The notes under the pieces are model-generated. The model had not been told where the DNA came from and did not search any database. It saw only the letters and a program-made list of their open reading frames with translations. This document shows positions 10,093-22,120 of a stretch of 64,000 nucleotides of DNA, piece by piece; the first letter of the stretch is position 1; the number at the start of each line of letters is the position of its first letter. The position numbers and the translations under genes were made by a program. The DNA lies in the NCBI GenBank assembly GCA_963921825.1, contig OY997595.1, forward strand, positions 14,129,228 through 14,193,227, read 5' to 3'. Source of the DNA: Erodium maritimum (lineage: Eukaryota; Streptophyta; Magnoliopsida; Geraniales; Geraniaceae).

Positions 10093-11932
10093 TTTTTTTG
10101 ATCAGCGAAAGCATATGATAAATTATCCTCTCCTGAGGAAGAAAAAGGTTACAAAAAAAACCACCTGACTACAATCTGTCTACAGATTGAAGGCGGAAGT
10201 TCAGAAAACAAAAGTAAAGCGATAATTAAGGAAGGGTACACAGACCCAGTAGTGAATGGGTACGCAGACCCTGAGTGAACGGGTACGCAGACCCTAGTGA
10301 GTGAGAATGGGTACGCCGACCCTGAGTGAATGAGAATGGGTACTCAGACCCTGAGTGACTGGGTACGTAGACCTAGAGTGAATGGGTACGCAGACCCTAA
10401 GAGCAAGAATGGGTACGCCGACCCTAAGAGCAAGAATGGGTACGCAGACCCTGGAGGAATGGGTACGCAGACCCAAAGAGCAAAACGGGTACGCAGACAC
10501 TGTGAGAAAGGGTATGCAGACCCTGAGTGAATGGGTCACTCCCAACTGCATAACCTCACCGGAGAAGATCCAAGTCGTATCCTTGAAAAGCTGAACCGAC
10601 TCCCACCTCAATAAAATGCCGGCGGCCAACACCACAACGGCTGAGACAGATCCGAATTACCATTCGAACCATAGCAGATGACTTCTGAGGGGCGCATGGC
10701 ACCCAAGAACTCGCCGACGGTCAACGCCTTTAACCGACGAGCTCGACCCATCATCGGGTCGAGAAGAAGCGAAGCCAAATACTAAAGTAAGAATGAACGA
10801 ATAGGAGAGGCCTGGCTAAGCAAGGAAAAGGGCGAAGAAAAATATCGTACTGACCATCAAAGCAAGCACTCGTGTCGGGCCTCGATACGAAGCCGGCCAA
10901 CACCGAGAAACGTCTGTAGGAGACCAAGTATTTCTACCGAACACCAGACTTGCCCTAGATTCAGACAACGGAAACTACCGATGAGGTCAAAAAGACCAAC
11001 GAAAACCGGAACCGAGAGCCCACACCAGATCAAACCTGGCCAGATCAGGCCATAAGCCCAAACTGGCCAGGCCAACCTGGGCCCAGGTAGGACAGACACA
11101 AAACCGAACCGGGTCAGGCTGACCCGGCCTAATTCGAGCCAAGCCCTAGCCGGAACGCAACAAACCAACCGAGCCACCGCAGCAAGAGGTCGACGACGAT
11201 ACCTGGGGGGCTGCTGAAACCGTGAACGGAGCAGTTCCTCGACACCAGCAACCACGTCGGAACGAGCAGCATCAGCAGAAAGACGTCGGCGCGGACCTGA
11301 CGCTGTGAACGGGGCGAGCCGGAGGGCAAGGCGGAAAAGAAAGCCGGCCACACGAAAACAGATCTCGTCGACACCAGCACATCCTCGCCGGAAACGTCGG
11401 GGTGGACCTCACCATGAAGCAGATCTGAGCGATTCCGAGGTTCGAACAGGTGACCGGGACGAAGAGTCGCCGGAGTTGCAGCGGGAAGAGACCGACACGA
11501 AGACACCGGAGCAGCAGCGAGAACTGCAGAGGACGCTGGAGTTGCAGCGGGAAGAGACCGGCACGAAGATGCCGGAGCAGCAACGGTGGACAGATCTGAG
11601 GATGAGACGCCATGACGACTCCGGCAGCCGTACCACTCACCTCCTCCGGCCAGTAGATGCAGAACCACTCACCTACTCGCCAAAAGCAGCAGCACCACGT
11701 CGACGACTTCGGCGAGAGGGAAAGTCGGAGCAGAATCGGCAAGGAGAAAGCACAAGGGTAGAGGGAAGGGGATGAGAAGAAGGGAGGAGGGAGACGGGTT
11801 CCCGCCGGCAACAACCAAGACGGTCGTCGCCGGCGGGAGCAGCAGGGATAGGAAGAGGGTTGTTGGCGGCTAGGGTTTGGTGGACACGCTTTTCAAGTCA
11901 GAGAGAGCTCCCAAAATCAGGATGAGGCTGAG
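10091..11932 (-). mobile_element. Non-autonomous LINE-tailed retroelement A
   Basis: A 1.84 kb insertion bounded by an 18 bp direct repeat (TTTAACACTTTAAAGTTT at 10075-10092 and 11933-11950). It has a T run at its left edge, so the RNA-sense strand is minus with an A tail after TTTCGCTGATC. The 5' two thirds is GC-rich, with several frames open by composition but no known domain; the 3' third holds a 12-unit word array. The word GGCCAACACC recurs at 10624 and 10895. Elements B and C share that word, A-D share the tail type, and B shares the word array. Long TSD plus A tail indicates target-primed reverse transcription, presumably by LINE proteins. Confidence 0.75.
10234..10523 (-). repeat. 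12-unit GGGTCTGCGTACCC array in element A
   Basis: About 12 copies of a 14 bp word, on the plus strand GGGTACGCAGACCC with variants (GCC, TCA, GTA, ACA in the centre), separated by variable spacers such as GAGTGAAT and AAGAGCAAGAAT. Each word has GGGT at one end and ACCC at the other, so each could fold into a tiny hairpin. The core is better conserved than the spacers. Confidence 0.85.
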
Positions 11933-11950
11933 TTTAACACTTTAAAGTTT
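11933..11950 (+). repeat. TSD of element A, right copy
   Basis: Second copy of the 18 bp repeat flanking element A. Confidence 0.8.
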
Positions 11951-13434
11951 GATCATATAAACTAACGGAAATATCGGGTTTGAATTCCTGTCAGTGAAGT
12001 AGCAGGCTTTGATACCATATTAAATTTCAGTTCAATCCCAAAACTCAAGTTGATAGTTGAAAGTTCAATTATAATTATATTCTAACGTTCAGGCTCAAAT
12101 AAATCGAGATTATGGTGTTTCAAATAGTGCATATCGGGTCCTTCAACATTTGTTCGATAAATCGTTATTAATTCCGTAAAAAATGATTAAAAAATACATA
12201 TTATACATCAAAATTAACATCCCTATTTTTTTATAAATATTAAATATTAAATATTTTCACTTTGGTTATATGTATACATATATATATTTAAAAAAAGATA
12301 TACTTTTCATACCAGGGTATTAAATATTATATTTATAAATTGGGCTGATTGATGGGCTGGACAGGCCACATCATTTTGAGCCTTCTGAGTTTATGGTTAT
12401 GGGCCTTTTGCAGCTCAGAACTGTATGCGACCTATAGAAATGGGCCGTGGACGAGTTCGGGCCCGGTTTCGTATTCTTCAAATTCAACAAGATCTTTTAC
12501 TCTCACTTCGAGTCGGGCAATATTGGGAGATGTGAATGAGAATGTTGACCGACCGTATCTTCCTTGGATCCACACACGCGTGCGATTTGTTTTTCTACAA
12601 CCAACATGATCTCTGATTATAGATCTTAATCAGGGTTTAATGTTTCTTAATCAATCCATATAACAACGCATGCAAATAGGTTAGCCACCAACCATGTGCG
12701 TCACATTTGCTCCTGTCGTTTTCTTCGCATCACAGTACGAATTCTTCCTCTTACTGTCTATCATTTTCTTATGATTAGTTTAGTTGCTGCGTACACCAAA
12801 CCGATGAGACCTCAACTTTGTTGTCTCGAGTTGATGAATGGTAGATCTCGACATTGCTTTGCACTATTGAATCATTATTCATTGTGAACTAATTAACTTG
12901 AGTTTCTTTACATGGATATGGTTCTGTTGTATTTTTTTTATCGGCTAGATTATGGCTGAAAGCAGTGGTGGAGCCACGTAAGCTTAGAGAGCCACCGATC
13001 CTCCCTAAATTTTCAGATTTTTCTTTTCTTTTTGGTGCGAAATTCGAGTTATTATAAGTCAGAAACTAGGTATTGCACACCAATACAGATAACGGAAATA
13101 AATTTTAAGATTCAGATTATAATACGGAACTTTCACCAAAATGGGTGTAGTAACGTTCTTGACAAAAATAATCGAGTCAACATTGTCCTGACAGTTTTGA
13201 AAGGACCCTTCAAAAGGTTCTTAAATCCACAAATGCAAAACTAATATATAAATAAAGGAGTAATTTATCTCAATACCTTAAATCTTTCAGATTTCATTTC
13301 AAATACTTTAAATCGTGTTCGTATCATCTCGGTACATGAATTTTTATTTGTGTCTGTTTAATTTGTGACGTAAAGGTGAAAATCCGGAAGTCTCTTATAG
13401 TGAGCACCACTACCAGTCACTAATCATGTGTAAC
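11951..13434. other. AT-rich intergenic DNA, no gene seen
   Basis: No coding domain recognised in either strand. A hAT-like terminus (CAGTGGTGGAGCC near 12964) occurs without a convincing partner. Confidence 0.5.
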
Positions 13435-13446
13435 CTATACATAAAC
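13435..13446 (+). repeat. TSD of element B, left copy
   Basis: CTATACATAAAC, identical to 15936-15947. Confidence 0.78.
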
Positions 13447-15935
13447 GGCCACAAATTAATTCAATGGGTCAATGATGTTATATTATCAACAACTCTTTTT
13501 TCTCTCTAAACCTTCAAGCCTTGCCTTCTTTACAACTCTAACCGTCACCACCCTTTACCACCGACGACGTCAGGGCCTCCGGCTTTGGCCGTCATCGGTG
13601 GTGCCCTTGCCCCTCTCTCCTTCTTCTCCCCACCTTTTTCTTCTTTCTTTCCTTGTGGGTCATTTTTCGTTGCTTGCTTTCCACCAGATCTAGCTTTGAA
13701 ACTTCTCCCGCCTGCATCTTCATGCCCGCTCGGGTCTGTGTGTTGCTGCCCGTGGCTTCCTGATTTAAGATCGGCCATTTCCTCTCTGTGTCTGGTTGTG
13801 CTGCCAGGGCCGGGGGCGTCTTCCCGGCCTCGGAGCTTTTAGTTCGAAGGGGACCTTGAAGCTTTGGCGCTGGTTTGGTGCGTTTTGGGGGTTGGCCGAC
13901 CTCAAGACATCTTCCTCTGCCTTTGGGTTTGCTGGTTCACCGGAGTTCTTCCTGTCTCGAACTGTGTTGTTGTTGTGCTTGTGATGGAGGCTTGGGGCGG
14001 CGGGATCGAGGGAGGATTCTCAGCGCTCATGGCTTGCATCTTTGGGTGCTTGTTGTGAGCCAGCTGCTCGTCGGCGTCGGGAACTCAGTCGTCGGCGTCA
14101 GGATCTCGATGTGGCTCCTCAGCTGCGCATCTCTTGTGGTAGGTTTGGTTCGTTGCTGGTTGGTTCAGACTATTTTTGGATTGGGTCGGGTAGGGTTTGG
14201 TGTGGGCCGGGCCGGGCTGTGGGCCAGGTGCAGGTGTGGGCCGGGTGCGGATGTGGGCCGGACGCAGGTGGGGGCGAGTCCGGATCCTGGGGCGGGTCTG
14301 ACCTGTTCGGGTCGTATTCTGGGCCGGTTTGGCCGGTTCGGGTCGGGTTCGGGTCGGGCTTTTTCGGCATACTCGGTTTTGCTAGGTTTTTAGCTTGGTT
14401 CATGGTTTTGGCAGCGGGTCGAGGCCGTGGTTTAGCTCTGGAAGTCCGTATCTTGGTGGTGTGGTCATCCTAGGCTTTTGACGAGTTTTGGGTCCTTGTT
14501 GGTGTCTTTATGATTCGATCAGGTGGGACCTTAGTATGATGTTGCGCTTCTTTGCTAGTTGCGGCGTCAGTTCTGTTCAAGTTTGGGTTGGCTCGGGCTC
14601 GGTATCATTACAGGCCTCCCCCCTTGGGTTCTCGTTTGGTTTTCGCCGGTGAGAAGTAACCGTTCTTGGTTTCGGAACGCTCAGCTCGAGTTCCAACTTT
14701 GGATTTCTGGGAGATTTGACTTGCTGCGGTTTGCTCAGAAGTTTAAGCTTGTACTCAGTAGAAATATTGGTCCTCCTCTTTGCCCATTCTCGGTGTAGTC
14801 CGATTTAGGTTTGGAGGGCTGAGTACGAGCTCCAATGTTTGATCCGTCCCTCACGGACTCGATGGTGGACCGTCTTTATGATCATTGGAGGTTTTTAGTT
14901 CCGGCTCTGGTCGTGGGTCGCGTTTCTTCATCCTCCCAGGTGGGGATCATTGCGGAGCTGTTCTTCCTGCTTCTGGTGGTTCATCTTCTTGCCTGATGTT
15001 CCACTCCAGATCTGGTCGTGGGACGCGCTTCTTCATCCTCCAGGGTGTTGATCGTCGTGGGTGTAGCGGTTCATCGTGGTATCTATACTAGTATATCCCT
15101 CTCCAGCTTAAGTTTTGTGTCCCCGCATTGCCCCTTTTTCGATTTCGGTTAAATATGCATCTACTTCCTTCCACTTTTGTGGTTAGGTCTCGCCGGTTTA
15201 TGGTGTTGGCCGTCGGTGATGGTTTAGGCCTTTGTGCTTTTCGGTTGTTTTCTTACAGATTCGCTTTAGAGGTTTATGTGTTCTGGTGGGTACTACTCAT
15301 CGGGACTGTCTTTATTGTTTGCGGTGTTGATCGTCGATGTGTTAGTGTTCGTCTTCTAGTCTGTGTGATTGGTTGATGATACTAATGAGACATGGTGCTA
15401 TACTTGCTTAGGTTGTTCCTTGGGTTTATATCAGTATCACTTGTGCTTAATGATTGACAAATCAGGGTTGAAGACCTTTTCCTTTTTTGGGCGCTTCATG
15501 GTTGAAAAATCCAGGTGTTAGGACCTTTCCCTTTTTCTTACATTGCGCTTCATGGTTGTAAAATTTGGTTTCTTAGACCTTCACTGTTAGTTTTGCTTCA
15601 TTAGCTTCCGGGTCTGCGTACCCATTCTTTTCAGGGTCTGCGTACCCACTCTTAGCTTCAAGGTTTGCGTACACACTCATAGCTTCTGGGTCTGTGTACC
15701 CATTCATTGTGTTTGACGGTATTCCCCGGTGTGGGGCTTCAGGGTCAGTGTACCCATCCATAGCTTTCATGAGGCTGAGCGACATGCCAGCGCTCAGTTC
15801 TCTTGTTCCCTTAAAAGACGACTTTGAGGGTCTTGGGGTTCTTTTTTGTTGGTTTGTAGGTAAACTTTTTTTCCTCTTTCATCTCAAAAGAGGATTTATA
15901 AAACTTTCAATATGCATTGCCGATCAAAAAAAGAA
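13447..15935 (+). mobile_element. Non-autonomous LINE-tailed retroelement B
   Basis: A 2.49 kb plus-strand relative of element A. CTATACATAAAC flanks it at 13435-13446 and 15936-15947. The 3' end has a small hairpin around CTCTTTCATCTC/AAAAGAGG, then TTGCCGATC and an A-rich tail. The GC-rich body from about 13540 to 14450 includes GT-rich stretches repeating GGTCGGG-type words; open frames there look like composition effects. GGTGTTGGCC occurs at 15202. Near the 3' end are five copies of the GGGTCTGCGTACCC word. No protein domain is recognised, so the element should depend on LINE enzymes. Confidence 0.75.
15610..15755 (+). repeat. 5-unit GGGTCTGCGTACCC array in element B
   Basis: Five copies of the same 14 bp word as element A (two perfect, others GGGTCTGTGTACCC, AGGTTTGCGTACAC and GGGTCAGTGTACCC) with irregular spacers. 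It lies about 180 bp before the A tail, the same relative place as in element A. Confidence 0.82.
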
Positions 15936-15947
15936 CTATACATAAAC
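15936..15947 (+). repeat. TSD of element B, right copy
   Basis: CTATACATAAAC just after the A tail of element B. Confidence 0.78.
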
Positions 15948-17369
15948 CCATTTCAAATCAAAAGCAAAAGCTAAATCAAAACTCAAATTGAATAATCATT
16001 CAACAATGAACACAAATATCATCTTGACAAATAAAATGCTCTTATTTTAGAATCTCAAAACTTCGAAGTTAAAAAAAACATGATCAATAAAGGCTCAAGT
16101 CATTGTTTATGACCTTTACATAAAACTGACTTGAAGTCAAACCAAAAATCGATTAATCATTAAACAATGTGTACAATTGACAAATAAAAATATCATCGAA
16201 ACTGTAACCACAACACCGTCAACTAGAAATAATATGGAATAATAAAAAAATGAAAGATGAATGAACGATCAACGAGACATGTAGAATCGCTGTCAAATTA
16301 TGAATTTCTAGCTTTGAATCCTAGAGCTTCAAAGCTACAATTCAAAAATAGGTGGAATATAAACTCAAATTCAAAAATAGGTGGAATATAAACTCAAACC
16401 TAATAGTTCTCTTTCAACTTCACAACAATGCATGAAACTCCTAAATAGAACATGAAACTCCTAAAATAATTGAAAACACAAATAGAGTTTTTCGCACGAG
16501 TCTCTATTGTTTCAAAACGTCAAACTCATCAATCGAGAACTGTTACACAATGAGTTGGTTCGATAACTATGATTGAAAGGATGATCTACCCAAGTGTTTG
16601 TACATGATACTCCTCATGTTGTTATCTTTGATATGTGCACATATACCACCATTTGAAAGATATCATCAAACCTTGGCGGATTCAAGAGTGTTTCTTCTTA
16701 TTTCATGTAATGTTGATTAAACAAGCCACACAAGGTAAATTAACTTGTTATTACAATACATTGATTTTTAAAATTGATTACATTGGAACTGTCAATAAAG
16801 GTGTGCGAGGGGTGTTGATATCAGGTTATCAATTTGGATGGAAACAACACAAACCTGTTTCCAAAAGGAGTGATGTAATAGAAGCATCGAGAGGATTCAC
16901 ATACGAACATGAACAATGAATTGCATAACAAATCCGCGACATAGCGGCAGGTACGGACAAGACAGAGATGTCCCTATGTGTCAGCCCATCACAAGACGAC
17001 AACGACTATATAGAATTGAAGGACACGACGAATTCGCCAATGGTCAAGGACAATCACCGATCTGCTTAATTGTATTAAGACAAAGAAGGTAGGTTCGAAT
17101 AGAAGATTGTGTTCACTGTGCACAGAGATTCGACATAATATTAACAGTGGAATTGTACGAGTACCTCCGACGATAAATCACCGTGTACTGATTGGAATAA
17201 TGGTTTACGTTTTTTCTCTCTTCAAGACTACTAACTCCTACCACTACACTTTTAACGATGAGTGGTTTGTAGCCATGATTTATACTTTCAATATTTAAAA
17301 AATCACCCAAAAAATAACTACTATTTTTATTTATGCCAAATATGAAATACATTATTTTATTATATTACT
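15948..17369. other. AT-rich intergenic DNA with a short tandem duplication
   Basis: A unit of about 31 bp containing TTCAAAAATAGGTGGAATAT is duplicated in tandem at about 16341-16398. A 94-codon plus-strand frame at 16635-16919 has no recognisable domain and is probably chance. Confidence 0.5.
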
Positions 17370-18691
17370 CTAATTATTGGCGTCATCTCTAAATTTAGCA
17401 CACATGTGTTCGATGAGGTCGGCGTGGAGACTGTTATGGACATCTTGATCCCGGATCCTTCCTCTATGCCCCATGATACTGTACAAGTTCACCGCTGGTG
17501 GTGGTCCTCTACAAGGCGTTGGATCCGGGACACCAATATCTGCAAACGAATCAGTGAGGTACGGTCTTCGTTGATCCTCAACAATCATGTTGTCCAGGAC
17601 AATACAACAAGTCATGATGATTGCGAGTGAGTGTCTAACCGACATTCGGCTCGGACGAGTGACGATGTGAAAGCGAGCCTGTAGAACTCCAAATTCCTGC
17701 ACGCTTCTTGGACTCTAGCAAATCACTTTTGCTTCACCGTTTGTGGTGTCGGTATTGTCTTCACAAATGTAGCCCAAGAAGGATAAATTCCATCATTCAA
17801 GTAATAATTAAAGGGTTGTGTATTTGTTACCGTTGACCTTGAACTTCACATCTGGAGCGAAGTCTCGAACTGCCTGGTGAAACAATGTAGACTTATTGAG
17901 CACATTTATGTCGTTGTTGGAGCCCGGTGTTCCGAAAAGGGAGGGCCATATCCACAGGTCTTGGGATGCAACGACTTCTAGCATGATTGTGGGGACGTTC
18001 TCGTGGACCCTGCTTGAGAATTGTGTAACCCATGCCACATGACAGTTCTTCCAATCTCAGTGCATGCAGTCGAGACTCCCTGTCATCCCCGGAAAGCCGC
18101 ACAATTTGTTGATTTCCAGTAGACGACGGGTATCTTCCTCGGTCGGGCGTCGTAGATATGTCCGCCCAAAAATCATGATGACGCTGACGCAAAACTTTTT
18201 GACGCATTCCAAAGCAGTGCTCTCCTCCATTCGCAAGTACTCGTCAACGACATCGACAGGACCTCCATAATTGAGCTAACGAAGTGCTACCGTGCACTTC
18301 TGGTGTGAAGAGATTCCGTGCTTCCTTGTAGCATCCTGTTGTTGACGAAATTATGTGTACCGGTCACTCAATGCATTCATGATCCGTAAGAACAGTTCCC
18401 TCGACATCCGGAAGTGTCGACGAAATTGTTGGTCGTTGTACACCAGATTAGGCGCAAAGTAGTCATCAATCAAGTGGTTTTTTCCTTCGTCTCGATTGCG
18501 CTTTATCACTCTCCTCTTTGGTGGCGCCATCGAGGTTGAACCCTCAACCTCACTTCTTTCCTTGAATGTATACTTCCCAAAAGGAAATTCTGAATTCGTA
18601 GCGTTGTTGTTGTAGCCACCCTTGTCATCGTCTCATTTATTTCTTCAGGACTAATTTTCTCTAACTCCGCAAACGTTGGAAAACGATCCAT
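17370..18691 (-). pseudogene. PIF/Harbinger transposase (ALP1-like DDE), degenerate
   Basis: The ATG at 18691 starts MDRFPTFAELEKISPEEI. After a small frameshift near 18590 the frame continues with the helical region (FRRHFRMSRELFLRIM) and the DDE domain: TGSLDCMH with the first Asp, EVVASQDLWIW, FGTPGSNNDINVL with the second Asp, YYLNDGIYPSWATF, and near the C terminus EFGVLQARFHIV and VLDNMIVED. Breaks seen: a stop after SDRYT near 18354, TAG near 18274, TGA for Trp near 18059, a shift near 17824, and TGA near 17730. The order matches plant PIF/Harbinger ORF2 proteins; the Myb-like ORF1 partner is not seen. The TIR and TSD could not be fixed. Confidence 0.82.
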
Positions 18692-18849
18692 CGATAAAAG
18701 AAAAGAAAAATTGGAGAACGAAGTTTGAGAGAGAAGAAGATGACAGACGAATTGTAGTGTAGAAGAGATGTGTGAATTTGGGGTAGGGGTGGTTGTGTAT
18801 TTATAGAAAAAATTTAGGTTTTTATTGAATTTTGGCGTCGACATGTGTC

Positions 18850-19384
18850 AGCGTAGGACAGGCTCGCCGACTAGCCGTTGGGCCAGCGACGGTTCGTCAT
18901 GCCGTTGCAGGATCTTGAGGCGACAGCCAACGACGGTTGGCCAAACCACGACTCCAGCAACGACTAGTCGTGGCAGGGCCTATGACGACACGCAAACCAC
19001 TACGTAGCGACGACCGTTAAAGGTGCTCCAAGGAGACGAATAAGTATTTGTGTAGTGTTCTAATTGGGTTTGAGCTTCATTAGTGGAGCGCATTAAAATC
19101 AGATGGTGAAAAGGGAAAATAGCCATACTGAATAGTAAACCGGACTAAGTAGGGATGCGGCTCAAGGAAGATATGCAAAAACAATATGTCTCCGCCCTAA
19201 ACATCCAGGTGGCTTTTTGATGACAAAGGAGAAACATTAATGATAGGGAAAGAGATTGCAACACCAATTTGTTTTACGTTATTTCTTCTTGCATAAAGAG
19301 ATTGAATTCCAGTCGAAGATTGGAAACAAAACAAGTCGTAGATGGTACTCAAGACACAAGGATGAAAGAGTTGTTCAACACATA
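18850..19384. other. Intergenic, possible 5' end of Harbinger-1
   Basis: GC-rich up to about 19040, with CGACGA/CGACTAG-type words that may belong to the Harbinger terminus. No gene seen. Confidence 0.4.
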
Positions 19385-19392
19385 CTTTCGGG

Positions 19393-19601
19393 CAGTGGCG
19401 GAGCTAGTTTTTTCAATGAGGAGGGGCACCGAAGTTTTTCAGTGACAATATGTGACTGTAAGAAGATTTGAGGGGGGATAACAACGGAATTAGAAGGAAT
19501 TAAGGGGTATTTTAAAAAAAATCGAACAACATGTATGAATTTTTCAAAAAAAAAATTGAGGGGGGCACGTTCCCCTTGAGGTCCGTGTGGCACCGCCACT
19601 A
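19393..19601. mobile_element. hAT-like MITE, 209 bp
   Basis: Starts CAGTGGCGGAGC and ends CACCGCCACTA, giving short imperfect TIRs around AGTGGCGG. The 8 bp flanks CTTTCGGG (19385-19392) and CTTTAGGG (19602-19609) match at 7 of 8, the TSD length of hAT elements. The interior has GAGGGG/GGGGGGCAC next to the termini and no coding capacity. Same terminal type as the MITE at 58712-59447. Confidence 0.82.
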
Positions 19602-19739
19602 CTTTAGGGTGTCTTTATAAGCTCTCTCACGGAGATAGTCGAGCTTGCAATGCCTATTCATGTGGGTATTTAGGTGACACAAAACAAGAGTGTCACAGCC
19701 GGTGTTTAGGAAGACGAGGTTCAACCGACGGTCTTTTAG

Positions 19740-20930
19740 ATTGGACCGAACAAATCCTCAAGTCTAGATGGATTAAACTCGTTTTTCTACTAGAAATATT
19801 GGTTAGTGCTTCAAAGGGATATGGTTCATTTTGTCAGGATGGATGTCGAACATAGCTCTTTTTCCTTGAAGCTGAACATCACGTGTCTAGTTTTTATCCT
19901 GAAGAAGACTGCTCTGAAACGAGTCATCGACCTTCACCTCATTTCTCTATGCAATGTCATATTTAGGATTATGTCCAAAGTGCTCGCCAATAGGCTCAAG
20001 CTCCACCTACAATCACCCAACGCAGTCAACCATGACGTTTTTGTCCCGAGTAAGTCTATTCTGGACAATACTTATATCCCATATGAGATGCTTCGCTTCT
20101 TGTGAAGGAAAACTCAGGGGAATAATGGTTTAATGTCTTTTAAGACGGACATGAGAAAGGCTTATGACCGGGTCGAGTGATCCTTTATAATAGAAATGAT
20201 GAAGACATTTAGTTTCAGTACCTAATGGCTGTCCCTCATTGAAGCAATCTTGTTATTAGTTTGATAGTTGGTCAACTCGGACAATAAAGACAAGGATGAA
20301 ATTACCCCGAGAAGAGAAATCAGGAAGGGTTGATCCTAAGTCCCCTTACCCTTTCCTCTTTTACAAGGACCATCTCACATGATGGAACAAGAAGACATGG
20401 ACGACAAATTACGTGGTAGTTGGGTGTTCAGGGGAGCTTCTACAATCCCCCACACTTTCTTTGCCACGAGTGCTACACCATATGCCAAGGTGATTAATGG
20501 GAGATGAATAATTTACATGGGATCTTGATTATCGTCGGCATCTTTATGGCGGCATGTGATAAACAAATCCAAATCATCGATTTTCTTCAGCATTAATATA
20601 TCCGCTGCAAACAGAGCCAACAAAAGCGCTACACTGGGAATCTAAAAAAATTCTGAGGCCTCCATGTATTTTTGGGTCCCAAATTTGGTTGATCGTCGTC
20701 GGGTACAAAGCCTCAAGTTCATCCTGATTGACTCATTGCTCGAGTATCTTCCTGGGACTTCTTAAGTAGGGAAATAGGTCAAGGTCCAGTCGGTTATTCT
20801 TTCCGTCCCAGTATACTTCATGTGTGTCTTTCTCATTCCTCAAAGTACGATCACTCGGATCCATATTTTTTTGGCTCAATTCTGGTGGTTACGCACATTG
20901 AGAGAAATAAATCCCATTATCTAGCAAGAT
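19740..20930 (+). pseudogene. Decayed LINE reverse transcriptase fragment
   Basis: Plus-strand L1-like RT remnant in several frames. Recognisable stretches in order are HLISLCNVIFRIMSKVLANR, KSILDNTYIPYEML, SFKTDMRKAYDRVE (then TGA where Trp is expected), VFRGASTIPHTFFA (from the FADD region, Asp pair lost), and VILSVPVYFMCVFLIPQ followed by LAQFWW of the thumb. Endonuclease and ORF1 are not seen. Reading-frame breaks are many, so this is much older than the LINE at 638-6537. The following solo LTR appears to have inserted in its 3' part. Confidence 0.78.
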
Positions 20931-21105
20931 TTAACTTGATTATCCAAATGGAAGGTCATTAGGAGAAGAGCTTCTGCACCTTCTCGAAATGAACCTCGTG
21001 CTTCTCGGGGCATGAAAGGGAAACAACACGAGTTTCTTTGGATCAGCGCCCGAGTCACACATAATTTTTGCATTTATAGGACCAGAGGGGATATTGGGTC
21101 GGGCA

Positions 21106-21110
21106 CATCC
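21106..21110 (+). repeat. TSD of solo LTR, left copy
   Basis: CATCC directly before TGTCACGCCCC; matches 23925-23929. Confidence 0.7.
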
Positions 21111-21718
21111 TGTCACGCCCCAAATCCGGTTTTGACCGGACTCGAGACGTGAACGTGAACAATAAATAATTTAAGTAAAACAATTTAAAATAAGCCTTAA
21201 ACGAAACTCTGAAAATAATAATCTATAATTCAGAAACCGAGTAAAAGTAGTGTTTAGTCTGAAACACATAGTACGTCCCTAAACCTACTAGACAAGACCC
21301 TCGCCAGCTCCCAAGCTCATTTGTGTCCTGCTAGCACAAATCCCGCTCAACACCTAAAACACAACAAGGTAAGGGGTGAGCTTTTGCCCAATAGAGAAAG
21401 TAGTTAAGGTAATGAACATCGGCTCACCACCACGAGTAACCGTCCAATTAGGGCATACTAGTACAACATAACTAACTGTCAATCCGGGGTTCACAACCAA
21501 CTTACAACTTACTCAAACGACCGTTTTCACATAATAATACATTAACCGAACAACACACACACCACACACAAAAGCAACCAACACACATCCCGTACCGCAG
21601 TCCCCTACTCCATCATACCATACCGAAAAGTCATCGCATCATCTCGGACATCCCCTCGGTCCAGAGGAGACACGTGTGTCGGGGCGACCGGAAACATTCT
21701 CTAAGAACGCATCTCATC

Positions 21719-21741
21719 GGGGGGGGGGGGGGGGGGGGGGG
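21719..21741 (+). repeat. Poly-G run of 23 bases
   Basis: An uninterrupted run of 23 G inside the solo LTR, just before the tandem repeat. Its true length may differ because such runs assemble badly. Confidence 0.9.
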
Positions 21742-22120
21742 AATGTCTCTAAAGGACCATAGATCATCGGGGTAGAACACGACTCGTAGGCCCAATATGA
21801 TATGGCATGTCGGCTCCGACCCGTAGGCCCAACACGACCCGTGGCCCCAACACAAAACCGTCGACCTAAATGTCCTACACCGGCATACCCCTTCGATGTA
21901 GGCCATCGTACCAGAACCACTACATGTCTCCAAAGGACCATAGATCATCGGGGTAGAACACGACCCGTAGGCCCAATTTGATATGGCCCGTCGGCTCCGA
22001 CCCGTCATCCCGATACGACCCGTAGGCCCAACACGACCCATGGCCCCAACACAAACCGTCGGCCTAGATGTCCTACACCGGCATACCCCCTCGATGTAGG
22101 CCATCGTACCAGAACCACTA
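21742..22120 (+). repeat. Tandem repeat of about 181 bp, two copies
   Basis: Two copies start at about 21745 and 21926 (AAAGGACCATAGATCATCGG in each) and run through GGCCCAACACGACCC and CATCGTACCAGAACCACTAC. The second copy carries a short extra segment (CATCCCGATACGACCCGT). A third, diverged part copy may lie at about 22150-22215. Confidence 0.85.

Noticed and set aside
10234..10523. CRISPR-like array
   Set aside because: Short words with irregular, non-unique spacers in a plant retroelement; no cas genes and a eukaryotic setting.
10330..10594. Plus-strand frames coding NGYADP peptide repeats in element A, and a similar minus-strand frame in element B (15573-15785)
   Set aside because: They are antisense to the elements and result from the 14 bp DNA word; frames drift between units, so a conserved protein is unlikely.
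12964..13410. Third hAT MITE starting CAGTGGTGGAGCC
   Set aside because: The candidate right end (CACCACTA near 13410) gives no matching 8 bp flank.
16635..16919. 94-codon plus-strand frame
   Set aside because: No domain, no promoter or splice context, isolated in AT-rich spacer.
17234..19045. TIRs of Harbinger-1 (ACTTTTAACG near 17250 versus complement of CGTTAAAGGT near 19020)
   Set aside because: Only partial similarity and no clear 3 bp TWA duplication, so element limits were not called.
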